The position numbers and the translations under genes were made by a program. The notes beneath the pieces are model-generated. The model was given only the letters and a program-made list of their open reading frames with translations. It did not search any database and was not told the origin of the DNA. A stretch of 28,268 bases of DNA from Tidjanibacter sp. (GTDB lineage: Bacteria > Bacteroidota > Bacteroidia > Bacteroidales > Rikenellaceae): the NCBI GenBank assembly GCA_017630115.1, contig JAGBVY010000069.1, forward strand, positions 1 to 28,268, read 5' to 3'. Every line of letters begins with the position of its first letter. The stretch's first letter is position 1. Of this stretch, positions 14,534 to 21,739 are shown piece by piece.

Positions 14534-16747
14534 TTATGTGGGGTCTTGGTGGAAGAACGAAGTGGAGTTTACAGTGCCATCAGCATTGTAGCACACAATC
14601 TTCACATAGCGCCTTGCACCATTGGGGTCGCTGTTGAGTGTGTTGAACTTGGGATACCAAGCTACCCTGTGGCCACTAATCCAAGCAACCATCTCAAACA
14701 TCTCCTGCTGCTCTGCAATGCTGTGAATGGTTACATTTGGAGCGGTCTCTTCGTTTGTGTACTCTGCAAATGCAAATACTTTCGCTGTGATAGCGGCCAA
14801 CTGCTCATTGGTAAGTGTAGCTATTTGCTCAGTGCCAGTATATGTCTTACCATCAATGGTTACAGATGTCATTTCGAAATAAACAGAGTCAACAAGACCA
14901 GTGGTGTTGTTGAGCATACCAGTGTTGTGGCTTATGTTGCTTGCCCAAACCCAATTGGTCACACCGCTACCATCGCCAACATTCTCATCGTCATCGCCTT
15001 CAACAGCACCGGCTTGGGTGATAGTCGAAGTGATGATACGGTTGTTGTTGGGGTAAGCAAATTCGTCGCTATCGGGCCAAATGCAACAAACAACAGCTTG
15101 GCGCTCTGCACCCTCGTTGGGCTGAACGGTAATCCACCATACGCAGTCGGTAATGTTGCCATTGCCATTGTTTTCGTACTCAGCCGTAATCCAATCGAGT
15201 TCGGGAGCAGTCTCGTAGTTGCCGGCAGCGGCATCCTCGGGAGATATGCACCTGAAAATCACTTCACTGTAATCCTCATTCCATTTGCGACTTTCTGTTC
15301 CATTGAAGTATGCCAAGCAATAACCAATGTTGTGGTCGGTTACACCCTCTTTGGCAACACTCACATTTTTGTTGATTGCATCTTGGAAGGTGACGTTGGT
15401 GGCAGCACCTGCTGCATATTGAGCGAGGCGGCGCTCAAAGCTCTTGACAGTTGTACCATCATCAAACTCGTAACCATCGGGCAGAGTGATACGGCAGTAA
15501 ACCATAGCCTCCCTCGTGGCTCCGGTATTGTTCTCCTCGATGTCCATAAACCAGTACTCGGAATTTATTTTACCGTAGGAATCTTTGCCATAGTAAATAT
15601 TTACCCAATCAACGGGAGTACCTGCCTCTGCTGCGCCAGAACCCCAAACGGTCAGGAAGAATTGTGCCGAGCCATAGATAGCCTGTTCATTGTGGCTGTT
15701 GCCTGCAAAATCAACTGCTTTTGCGCCGTCAACATTGAAGAAGATGTAGCCCAATTGCTTGTTTGATGCGGCCTCGCCCTCTATTGCGATATCTCCAATA
15801 CCTGCCTCAAAGGTAACAACTTTCGTAGTCCTTCTCTCGCTAGCTTTTTCGAGGTCGAGTAGAATGTTTTTCAGCTCGTTCTCGTTGAACTTGGTTGCTT
15901 TGCTAGAAGCGTCGAAGGTGTAGGTTGCTTTGTCGGTTACGACAATATACTTGTAGCCGCTAACCGAAACGGGAGGTACGGGCATATAGACACTCTTGCC
16001 AGCGGCCTCCTCTGCGTTGGTAGCCTCAATAGCCTCGGGGGTGGTGATGTTGGTAAGAATGTAGTTGAAATCTGCAGCGTAGAACACCTTGCACTCATCG
16101 CCAAGGGTGCTGCTTGTGTCTTGATGATATTTGCCCTCTACAAAGTTGTAGCCAATCACCGCTCCACTATTAGAAATCTTCTCGTTGGTCTGCAACTTAA
16201 CCATCTGAATCTTCTCAGAACTATAAGCGCCAGTACCCGAATAGACAATGTAGCGCATCATTGTGCCAACAATACCCATCTGAACATCAATGGTCTCGCC
16301 CTCCTCGCCAGTTACAGCTGTGGTGTTACTTTTCAGTTTGATGTACTCGGGGTTGATTGCGCCCAAGGTGGGCTGAGTGAGTTCGTGTTTGAATAGGAAC
16401 TCCTGTTTTTGCACATTAGCTCCTCCGTTGATGCCTTTTACAAACCATACGTCACCAGCAGGGATGTTGTTGAAATTGAAAGTACCCACAAAGCACTCCT
16501 CCTCTTCGGCGAGAGCTGCGGTTTGGTTGCCGGTAGCAAATAGTGCAATGAGGTTGTCGCCTTTGCTCCATTTCAGACCCTCATTGTCGGTGAATGTAGT
16601 TCTGTTAGCGTTGCCAATCGAAGCAACAACAGTCAGAGATTTGTTCTCAGCATCGGGAGTGATGCCCTCCTCGGGCTCGTTTGTACAAGCGGCAAGTGCA
16701 GCCACACTGGCTACAACTGCAAAAGCATATTTGAAAATCTTTTTCAT
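14534..16747 (-). CDS. Fimbrillin/BACON-like surface lipoprotein 1
   Basis: The start is set at MKKIFKYAF (16747), preceded by GGAGGAAAAGAGT. Longer in-frame extensions to 16870 run across the small upstream gene and have no signal peptide at their start. The protein has 737 residues. The lipobox ends LAA-C21 and is followed by TNEPEEG. Residues 30-310 look fimbrillin-like (TTFTDNEGLKWSKGDNLIAL, VYMPVPPVSVSGYKYIVVT). Two BACON-like repeats with DWVNI and DWITA and a diverged third C-terminal domain follow. It is paralogous to the next gene on the strand. The position behind GH16/GH128 genes suggests an additional surface glycan-binding protein, or a fimbria-like structure co-expressed with the locus; which of the two cannot be decided from sequence. 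Confidence 0.75.
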   Translation of the reverse strand: MKKIFKYAFAVVASVAALAACTNEPEEGITPDAENKSLTVVASIGNANRTTFTDNEGLKWSKGDNLIALFATGNQTAALAEEEECFVGTFNFNNIPAGDVWFVKGINGGANVQKQEFLFKHELTQPTLGAINPEYIKLKSNTTAVTGEEGETIDVQMGIVGTMMRYIVYSGTGAYSSEKIQMVKLQTNEKISNSGAVIGYNFVEGKYHQDTSSTLGDECKVFYAADFNYILTNITTPEAIEATNAEEAAGKSVYMPVPPVSVSGYKYIVVTDKATYTFDASSKATKFNENELKNILLDLEKASERRTTKVVTFEAGIGDIAIEGEAASNKQLGYIFFNVDGAKAVDFAGNSHNEQAIYGSAQFFLTVWGSGAAEAGTPVDWVNIYYGKDSYGKINSEYWFMDIEENNTGATREAMVYCRITLPDGYEFDDGTTVKSFERRLAQYAAGAATNVTFQDAINKNVSVAKEGVTDHNIGYCLAYFNGTESRKWNEDYSEVIFRCISPEDAAAGNYETAPELDWITAEYENNGNGNITDCVWWITVQPNEGAERQAVVCCIWPDSDEFAYPNNNRIITSTITQAGAVEGDDDENVGDGSGVTNWVWASNISHNTGMLNNTTGLVDSVYFEMTSVTIDGKTYTGTEQIATLTNEQLAAITAKVFAFAEYTNEETAPNVTIHSIAEQQEMFEMVAWISGHRVAWYPKFNTLNSDPNGARRYVKIVCYNADGTVNSTSFFHQDPT

Positions 16748-16766
16748 ACTCTTTTCCTCCATCTTT

Positions 16767-16913
16767 TTAGCCCCAAGTCTCATCCTCGGATACAACATAA
16801 TTGAAATCTCCTTGACCTCCCTGTTCGTACCAGAGAGTCGAGCTGGCTGCAATGCCGCTCTCAACAGCAACCAGAGTCTCCTCGATTGCTGGACTTTGAT
16901 AGTTCTTTTTCAT
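16767..16913 (-). CDS. 48-residue small protein coupled to the fimbrillin-like lipoprotein
   Basis: A short ORF runs from ATG 16913 to TAA 16767 and encodes MKKNYQSPAIEETLVAVESG followed by IAASSTLWYEQGGQGD and FNYVVSEDETWG. The opening MKKxYxxPxIE and the acidic tail ending in TWG match a pattern I recall from unannotated small ORFs placed before fimbrillin-type lipoproteins in Bacteroidales; this is recollection, not a search. There is no signal peptide or lipobox and only a weak hydrophobic patch. The stop lies 19 nt before the lipoprotein start, and the ORF begins 46 nt after the GH128 gene, so it is within the operon. It could be a secreted or leader-type peptide, a chaperone-like partner or a regulatory uORF; function unknown. 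Confidence 0.65.
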   Translation of the reverse strand: MKKNYQSPAIEETLVAVESGIAASSTLWYEQGGQGDFNYVVSEDETWG

Positions 16914-16959
16914 AGAATTTTGTTTGATTTTTAGGTAGTTTATTTAATGTTGATTATCG

Positions 16960-18279
16960 TTATTTTTTCCTCAGACAGAACCAGTTGAAGTTGGCCCTAC
17001 CGCCGTCGAGTACCACACGCAGAGTGTGGCGACCTTTGCTCAGAGGGAAGCCATCGGTGAGGTCGGTCCTCCACACATCCTCCGAGCCTGTGGTGGCAAA
17101 GGTCTTGGTTGCAACCCTCTGGCCGTCAATCTCAAAGCCGAAGGTGCCGTCCACCAAGTTGGAGTAGCGGGCCAGCAACTCGTAGTTGCCATCCTCGGCC
17201 ACCTCAATGCCATACTCCACCCACATAAACGTGGCGAAGAAGTCGCACAACACCACAGGGCCTGTGGCGTCGGTGGAGGCTATGATGCGGGGCGTATTTT
17301 GCCACTCGGTGCCTTCGGCCAGAGCCTCGGCATTGTTGGAGCGGTAGTGGGCCGCAGGGAAGGCCTCGCCGGTGGGGTAGTAGCACTCCTTGTCGAAGGT
17401 GGAGAAATAGACATACTCCTTGCCCAGAGGGGTCAGCTCAGGATTGTTGGCGTTGGTGTTGAGCAGGCTGATAGCCTTCCAGCTGCCTGAGCCACGCGAC
17501 ATAAACCACGCATAGCCACCCACCTTGTCGTCGCTCTCCATATAGTTCAGCACGTCGGCCATATAGTACTGTTGCCTGGGCACGTCGTTGGTGATGCCGC
17601 TACCTGCGTGGCAGAACTCGGTCATATAGACGGGTTTGCCATACTTGTCGAAGCGACGGATGAAGCTTTTGAGCGACTCGCCCGAGGGCATATAGCAGTG
17701 TACGGCTATGCCCTCCACATCGTCGAGGCTCACACCGGGCTGCGCGAAAAACTCGTCGAGCCACTTTATGGGGTCGCTATAACCGGCCAACGTGCCGTAG
17801 TTCACCGCAGGCGATATGAGTTTCATCCCAATCTCGTCGGCAAAGGCTTTCAGCTCGGGCCAGTAGGAGGCCGCCACCTCGGGGGTCATATTGGCTTGGT
17901 CGGTGAGGTTGGGCTCGTTGTAGGCGAGTATGTACTTGGCCTCGGGATAGCTCTGCTTGTAGGCCCTCATCTCGGCAGCGCCGAAATGGTTGTTCCACGC
18001 CATTGGCATAAAGACCATACCGTTGTCGTGCATAAGCTGTGCGTAGGGAACGCTTGAACCCCAGTTGTACTGCCAGCAAACACCCGGAGCAAGCAGCCTT
18101 ACGTCGGATTCGAGCTGCATAGGGCCGCTTATACCGCGCTTGGTGCTACGGGCTTGGCGGATGGTGTACTCCATTGTAAGATTGGCAATGTCGTCGCCAT
18201 TGGGGGTAGGCTCAACAGGGCCGCAACCAACCATTGTTGCTACCACCAATGTGGCGAGCCAAATGTTTCTATATCTCAT
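16960..18279 (-). CDS. GH128 endo-beta-1,3-glucanase lipoprotein with CBM6-like domain
   Basis: The protein has 439 residues. A lipobox ends MVG-C19 with a short Pro linker. The catalytic TIM barrel of the GH128 (Glyco_hydro_cc) family spans about 46-285: KRGISGPMQLESDVRLLAPG, WQYNW, VFMPMAWN, ILAYNEPNLTDQANMTP with acid/base E122, HCYMPSGESL, and VYMTEFCH with nucleophile E221. Residues 300-439 form a CBM6/CBM35-like beta-sandwich (DGNYELLARYSN, GRHTLRVVLDGG, NFNWFCL). GH128 enzymes cleave beta-1,3-glucans such as laminarin and curdlan. It follows the GH16 gene by 47 nt and probably acts at the cell surface alongside it. Confidence 0.85.
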   Translation of the reverse strand: MRYRNIWLATLVVATMVGCGPVEPTPNGDDIANLTMEYTIRQARSTKRGISGPMQLESDVRLLAPGVCWQYNWGSSVPYAQLMHDNGMVFMPMAWNNHFGAAEMRAYKQSYPEAKYILAYNEPNLTDQANMTPEVAASYWPELKAFADEIGMKLISPAVNYGTLAGYSDPIKWLDEFFAQPGVSLDDVEGIAVHCYMPSGESLKSFIRRFDKYGKPVYMTEFCHAGSGITNDVPRQQYYMADVLNYMESDDKVGGYAWFMSRGSGSWKAISLLNTNANNPELTPLGKEYVYFSTFDKECYYPTGEAFPAAHYRSNNAEALAEGTEWQNTPRIIASTDATGPVVLCDFFATFMWVEYGIEVAEDGNYELLARYSNLVDGTFGFEIDGQRVATKTFATTGSEDVWRTDLTDGFPLSKGRHTLRVVLDGGRANFNWFCLRKK

Positions 18280-18326
18280 AGCTGTAAAAATGTTTTGTAT
18301 CTTTTCTAACCACTAATCACTGACAA

Positions 18327-19256
18327 CTACTTCTGATACACTCTAACATAGTCCACATACATCTTGGCCTCGTCGCCCTCATTGGGGAGTGCGGTGATGC
18401 CGCCGGCGTTGAGAATGCCGGTGAAGCGGCCACCCACAGCGAGGTTGAAGAGGATGAAGTGGTCGTGGTGGAAGTAACGACCCGTAGCCCACTCGTCGTC
18501 GGTACCCTCAATGCCCATTTCGTAGTAGGGAGCGGCATTGGGATTTTTGTCCAAGTCGAGATACATTTTTATGCTCTTCTCGTCCCAGATGAGGGTGTAG
18601 AGGTGGAAGCCCTCTTGGAGTGAGTAGGGGGCGTTCGACGACTTGGCGTAGTTGGGATAGTTGCCATTTTTGTAGAAACCCCAGTGGCAAGCGCCATTGA
18701 AGAAGGTCTCTTGTGTGCCTGTGGTTATGCCGTGCGAGTTGCCCATTTCGAGTATGTCAATCTCGCCACAGCTGGGCCAACCCACCGCGGAGAAGTCGTT
18801 GCCCATCATCCAGTAGGCGGGCCAGAGTCCGTTGGCGGTCTTGGGCAGGCAGATGTAGGCCTCCACCTTGCCGTGGGTGAAGTACTTTTTGTGCATCGAG
18901 TTGATGCGACCCGAGGTGAACGACTTGCCCGAGAAGTTCTCGCGACGGGCGGTGAGTGTCAGGCAGCGACGGCCGCTCTCGGGCTCTTCCGAGATGGCGA
19001 CATTCTCCTCGCGGTAGTACTGCAACTCGGCGTTGCCACCACCATTGCCATTTACCTCAATGTTCCAAGCCGTAAGGTCGAGCTCATTGCCATCGAAGAG
19101 GTCTTGCCAAACGAGTTTGTAGCCGTCTGTTTCGCCCGAGCCGTTTTGTGCGGGGTAGTCCGAGTGGTTGCCGTCACCGGTGGTGGAGTTGTTGTCGCCA
19201 CAAGCTGTCATCGCCCCAAGCAAAAGAGCAAGCGCAAAAAGTGTTGTTTTGGTCAT
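18327..19256 (-). CDS. GH16 endo-beta-1,3-glucanase (laminarinase-type) lipoprotein
   Basis: The protein has 309 residues. A lipobox ends MTA-C19, followed by a low-complexity Asn/Gly/Thr tether (20-44). The single catalytic domain is GH16 subfamily 3-like: LVWQDLFDGNELD at the start, WNIEVNGNGGGNAELQYY, RINSMHKKYFTHGKVEAYI, and the retaining catalytic signature GEIDILE with E165, D167 and E170. It ends FNLAVGG and MYVDYVRVYQK. This subfamily includes laminarinases and mixed-linkage glucanases, and the GH128 and GH3 neighbours favour beta-1,3-glucan. The length is typical of a stand-alone domain. A stem-loop at 19312-19341 separates it from the upstream binding-protein gene. Confidence 0.92.
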   Translation of the reverse strand: MTKTTLFALALLLGAMTACGDNNSTTGDGNHSDYPAQNGSGETDGYKLVWQDLFDGNELDLTAWNIEVNGNGGGNAELQYYREENVAISEEPESGRRCLTLTARRENFSGKSFTSGRINSMHKKYFTHGKVEAYICLPKTANGLWPAYWMMGNDFSAVGWPSCGEIDILEMGNSHGITTGTQETFFNGACHWGFYKNGNYPNYAKSSNAPYSLQEGFHLYTLIWDEKSIKMYLDLDKNPNAAPYYEMGIEGTDDEWATGRYFHHDHFILFNLAVGGRFTGILNAGGITALPNEGDEAKMYVDYVRVYQK

Positions 19257-19311
19257 AATCCTAAAAATCCCTTTTATTAACTATTTTGTTTTGTTCGTTG
19301 TCCGAAGTGGT

Positions 19312-19341
19312 GGTTTGGAGGGTGGTGAAACCCACCAAACC
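19312..19341. other. Intercistronic stem-loop within the PUL operon
   Basis: GGTTTGGAGGGT (19312-19323) pairs with ACCCACCAAACC (19330-19341) with one A-A mismatch and a 6-nt loop. No T-run follows on the minus strand. Its place between the SusC/D/binding-protein genes and the enzyme genes fits a processing or stabilising hairpin that sets different transcript levels. Confidence 0.6.
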
Positions 19342-19367
19342 GAAGTTACCCAAAGCCGTACGTTAGG

Positions 19368-20117
19368 CTATTTTGCGGGTTTGTAGATGAAGCAAGCATC
19401 GAGGTTGAGTGCGCCCGAAGCACCGCTCAGTACAGCTATAACGTTGTGGCCACCCTCCTGAGTTGTGGGGTTAGCACCGGCGCCGAGGTTGGCAGTCCAG
19501 AGCAAGCCGTTGTTGGTAAATGCGGTCATAGGAACCTCAATAGCATACCACTCGCCGTCGCGGGGGTAGCCATAAGCGCCAGTTACATCAATAGCAATTT
19601 TGGCCTCTGCACCACCGTCGCTATACATAACAAGCTCGTGGGTGGCGTTGTCCTGCGACTTCATAGCCAAGTGGAGAACATAGTCGGCGGGGTGAGCAGT
19701 GATGTCGGCCAATTTGGAGAGTTTGGCAGCGTCGTAGCAGCAGAAGCCTGCGCCCGACCAACCAACAGTGCCTACTTGGAGGGCTACCCAACCCTCAACT
19801 TCGCCGAAATAGTTAGGACCGGTGGAGGTGCCGGCAACGTAGGTATTCTCCCAAATCCACAACCAAGTGGTGGTGTCATCAACGCGGAGGTCGGCCACTA
19901 CTTTGCCTTTGATGGTCTCGTAGGTAACGGCGTCCATAACGATGGGGTAGTAGTTGCTGCCGTTCAGACAAGCGTAGCTGCTGTTGCCACCGGTGTTATC
20001 TCCGGGGTTTTCAGTGTTACCACCTGGGCCGGGTTTAGGAGTTTCGCCCTCATCGGGTTTCTCGCCACAAGCGAACAACATTGCTGCGATGGCAGCCATA
20101 GCAATAAATTTTTTCAT
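19368..20117 (-). CDS. Putative surface glycan-binding lipoprotein (SusE position)
   Basis: The protein has 249 residues. A lipobox ends LFA-C17, followed by GEKPDEGE (acidic, consistent with surface export) and a Gly/Pro/Asn tether to about 45. One beta-sandwich-type domain of about 200 residues follows, rich in aromatic residues (TTTWLWIWENTYVAGTSTG, GWVALQVGTVGWSGAGF, GEWYAIEVPMTAF). It stands directly after susD, the place of non-enzymatic surface glycan-binding proteins in PULs. No catalytic acid pattern is visible. I infer that it binds the beta-1,3-glucan substrate; it has no clear resemblance to SusE or SusF themselves. The gap to susD is 56 nt. Confidence 0.7.
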   Translation of the reverse strand: MKKFIAMAAIAAMLFACGEKPDEGETPKPGPGGNTENPGDNTGGNSSYACLNGSNYYPIVMDAVTYETIKGKVVADLRVDDTTTWLWIWENTYVAGTSTGPNYFGEVEGWVALQVGTVGWSGAGFCCYDAAKLSKLADITAHPADYVLHLAMKSQDNATHELVMYSDGGAEAKIAIDVTGAYGYPRDGEWYAIEVPMTAFTNNGLLWTANLGAGANPTTQEGGHNVIAVLSGASGALNLDACFIYKPAK

Positions 20118-20173
20118 AGTGCTTTGTGTGTTTAATAGGTTAATTTATAGTTGTTTGTGTTATTTGTGTCGGA

Positions 20174-21724
20174 CTAATAGTAGCCGTTGTTTTGGTCGAG
20201 GCCTCCCAGACGAATCTCCTCCGAGGGGATGGGCATAAGTTCGTGTTTGCCCTCTACAAAGGTGGCCATCTCGGTGCCTTCGATGTTGCCGCCGGCGTTA
20301 TCTGCCCCATACTTCTCTTTGTAGGCGTTCATTGTGGAGGCGGCAATACCCCAACGGCAGAGGTCAAACCAACGATGACCCTCCATAGCCAGCTCCACCC
20401 TGCGCTCGTGGCGCAGAGCCTCGCGGGTGGCCTCCACTGCGGGCATACCCACACGACCACGCACCCTATTGAGTGCATCTTTGCCAGCCGAGAGGTTACT
20501 ACCACTCTCAATGCAAGCCTCGGCAAACATCAGCAACACATCGGAGTAGCGTATCTCCTTACGGTTGATGGGTGCTCGGGTGGCGTGCGAGAGGGGTATG
20601 TAGCTACCGTCGGTATCTTGGAGGGCATACTTGCGGCTCATATAGCGCGAGCCGAGATAGATCTCTTGTGTGGGGGTCTCAATCTGGGCGTCGGTGGGGT
20701 TGATGATGGTCACATCCCTGCGTGGATCGCCCTCCTCATACTCGTCGTAGAGGTCCTGAGTGGGTTTGTTAAAGCCCCAACCGGCGTTGCCACCACAGAG
20801 CACCGTCGAGCGCGAGCGGGTGAGAATCACTGTGAAGGTACCACGAGTGAAACCATTGCCCTCGCCATAGTCGCTTGTGGGGTCTTCGGCGTATTGAATC
20901 TCAAAGACCGACTCAATGCCATTTTCGCCCGAGAGGTAGAAGTTGTCGGCATAGTTGGCCCAGAGGTCATACTCGCCACTGGCCATAATCTTCTGGCCCC
21001 AAGCAATCACCTCGTCGTAGTTTTTCAGGTAGAGGTTCACCTTCATAAGCATAGCCTGAGCTGCTCCTTTGGTCACACGACCCAACTCCTCGGGGGTCAT
21101 ATCGCTTTTGAGTGCGAGGTCGGCCTCGGCCAGCTCCAACTCATCGAGGATAAACTCATATACTTTCTCGGCCGTAGCGCGTGGCTGTTTCCAATCAGCC
21201 GAGGAGTCGATGACGAAATAAACCAGAGGTACGCCGCCAAACATCCTCACCAGACGGAAGTAGTAGTAGGCTCTGAGGAACCTCACCTCGGCCACATAGC
21301 GCGCCCTGAGGGCCTCATCCATCGACTCGTCGAGAGCGAGAGTGGGGATGTAGGTGATGGCGAAGTTGCACCTCGAAATGCCCTGATATTGTGCGCGATA
21401 GTAGTCCAGAAGGAGTCCGTTGGAGGGAACGGTCTTGAAATTCTCAATGTCGTAGGCGTCGGCCATATCAGTGAGGTTCTGTCCGCCCTTTACGGCGTCG
21501 TCGGAGGCCACATCGCCCACAAACCACTCCGAGAAGTAGGTGCCGTTGTACTCCCAAGCCATAGGGTAGTAGGCGGCATTGACGGCCTGCAAGGCGGTCT
21601 GACCACTTGTGAAGAAGTCTTTAAGCTCGGTTTTGCCCGGACCATCCTCACGAAGCCAGTCGTTGCAACCCACCATAAGGGAGGTAAGTGCTGTAATTGT
21701 CAATATGCTAAAAATACGTTTCAT
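20174..21724 (-). CDS. susD: SusD-like outer-membrane glycan-binding lipoprotein
   Basis: The protein has 516 residues with a lipobox ending MVG-C20 followed by NDWLREDGPG. Typical SusD features include ALQAVNAAYYPMAW near the N terminus, an alpha-helical TPR scaffold (ARYVAEVRFLRAYYYFRLVR, GGVPLVYFV, MTPEELGRVTKGAAQAMLMK), and the C-terminal signature LRHERRVELAMEGHRWFDLC followed by RWG. It caps the SusC transporter and captures oligosaccharides at the cell surface. It lies 15 nt after susC, as is standard for the pair. The specificity is inferred from the neighbouring glucanases. Confidence 0.96.
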   Translation of the reverse strand: MKRIFSILTITALTSLMVGCNDWLREDGPGKTELKDFFTSGQTALQAVNAAYYPMAWEYNGTYFSEWFVGDVASDDAVKGGQNLTDMADAYDIENFKTVPSNGLLLDYYRAQYQGISRCNFAITYIPTLALDESMDEALRARYVAEVRFLRAYYYFRLVRMFGGVPLVYFVIDSSADWKQPRATAEKVYEFILDELELAEADLALKSDMTPEELGRVTKGAAQAMLMKVNLYLKNYDEVIAWGQKIMASGEYDLWANYADNFYLSGENGIESVFEIQYAEDPTSDYGEGNGFTRGTFTVILTRSRSTVLCGGNAGWGFNKPTQDLYDEYEEGDPRRDVTIINPTDAQIETPTQEIYLGSRYMSRKYALQDTDGSYIPLSHATRAPINRKEIRYSDVLLMFAEACIESGSNLSAGKDALNRVRGRVGMPAVEATREALRHERRVELAMEGHRWFDLCRWGIAASTMNAYKEKYGADNAGGNIEGTEMATFVEGKHELMPIPSEEIRLGGLDQNNGYY

Positions 21725-21739
21725 ACTCTGCTGCCTCGA

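Noticed and set aside
16748..16870. A 41-residue N-terminal extension of fimbrillin-like lipoprotein 1
   Set aside because: It would bury the signal peptide and lipobox and overlaps the 48-residue ORF in another frame; the ATG at 16747 has a good ribosome site.
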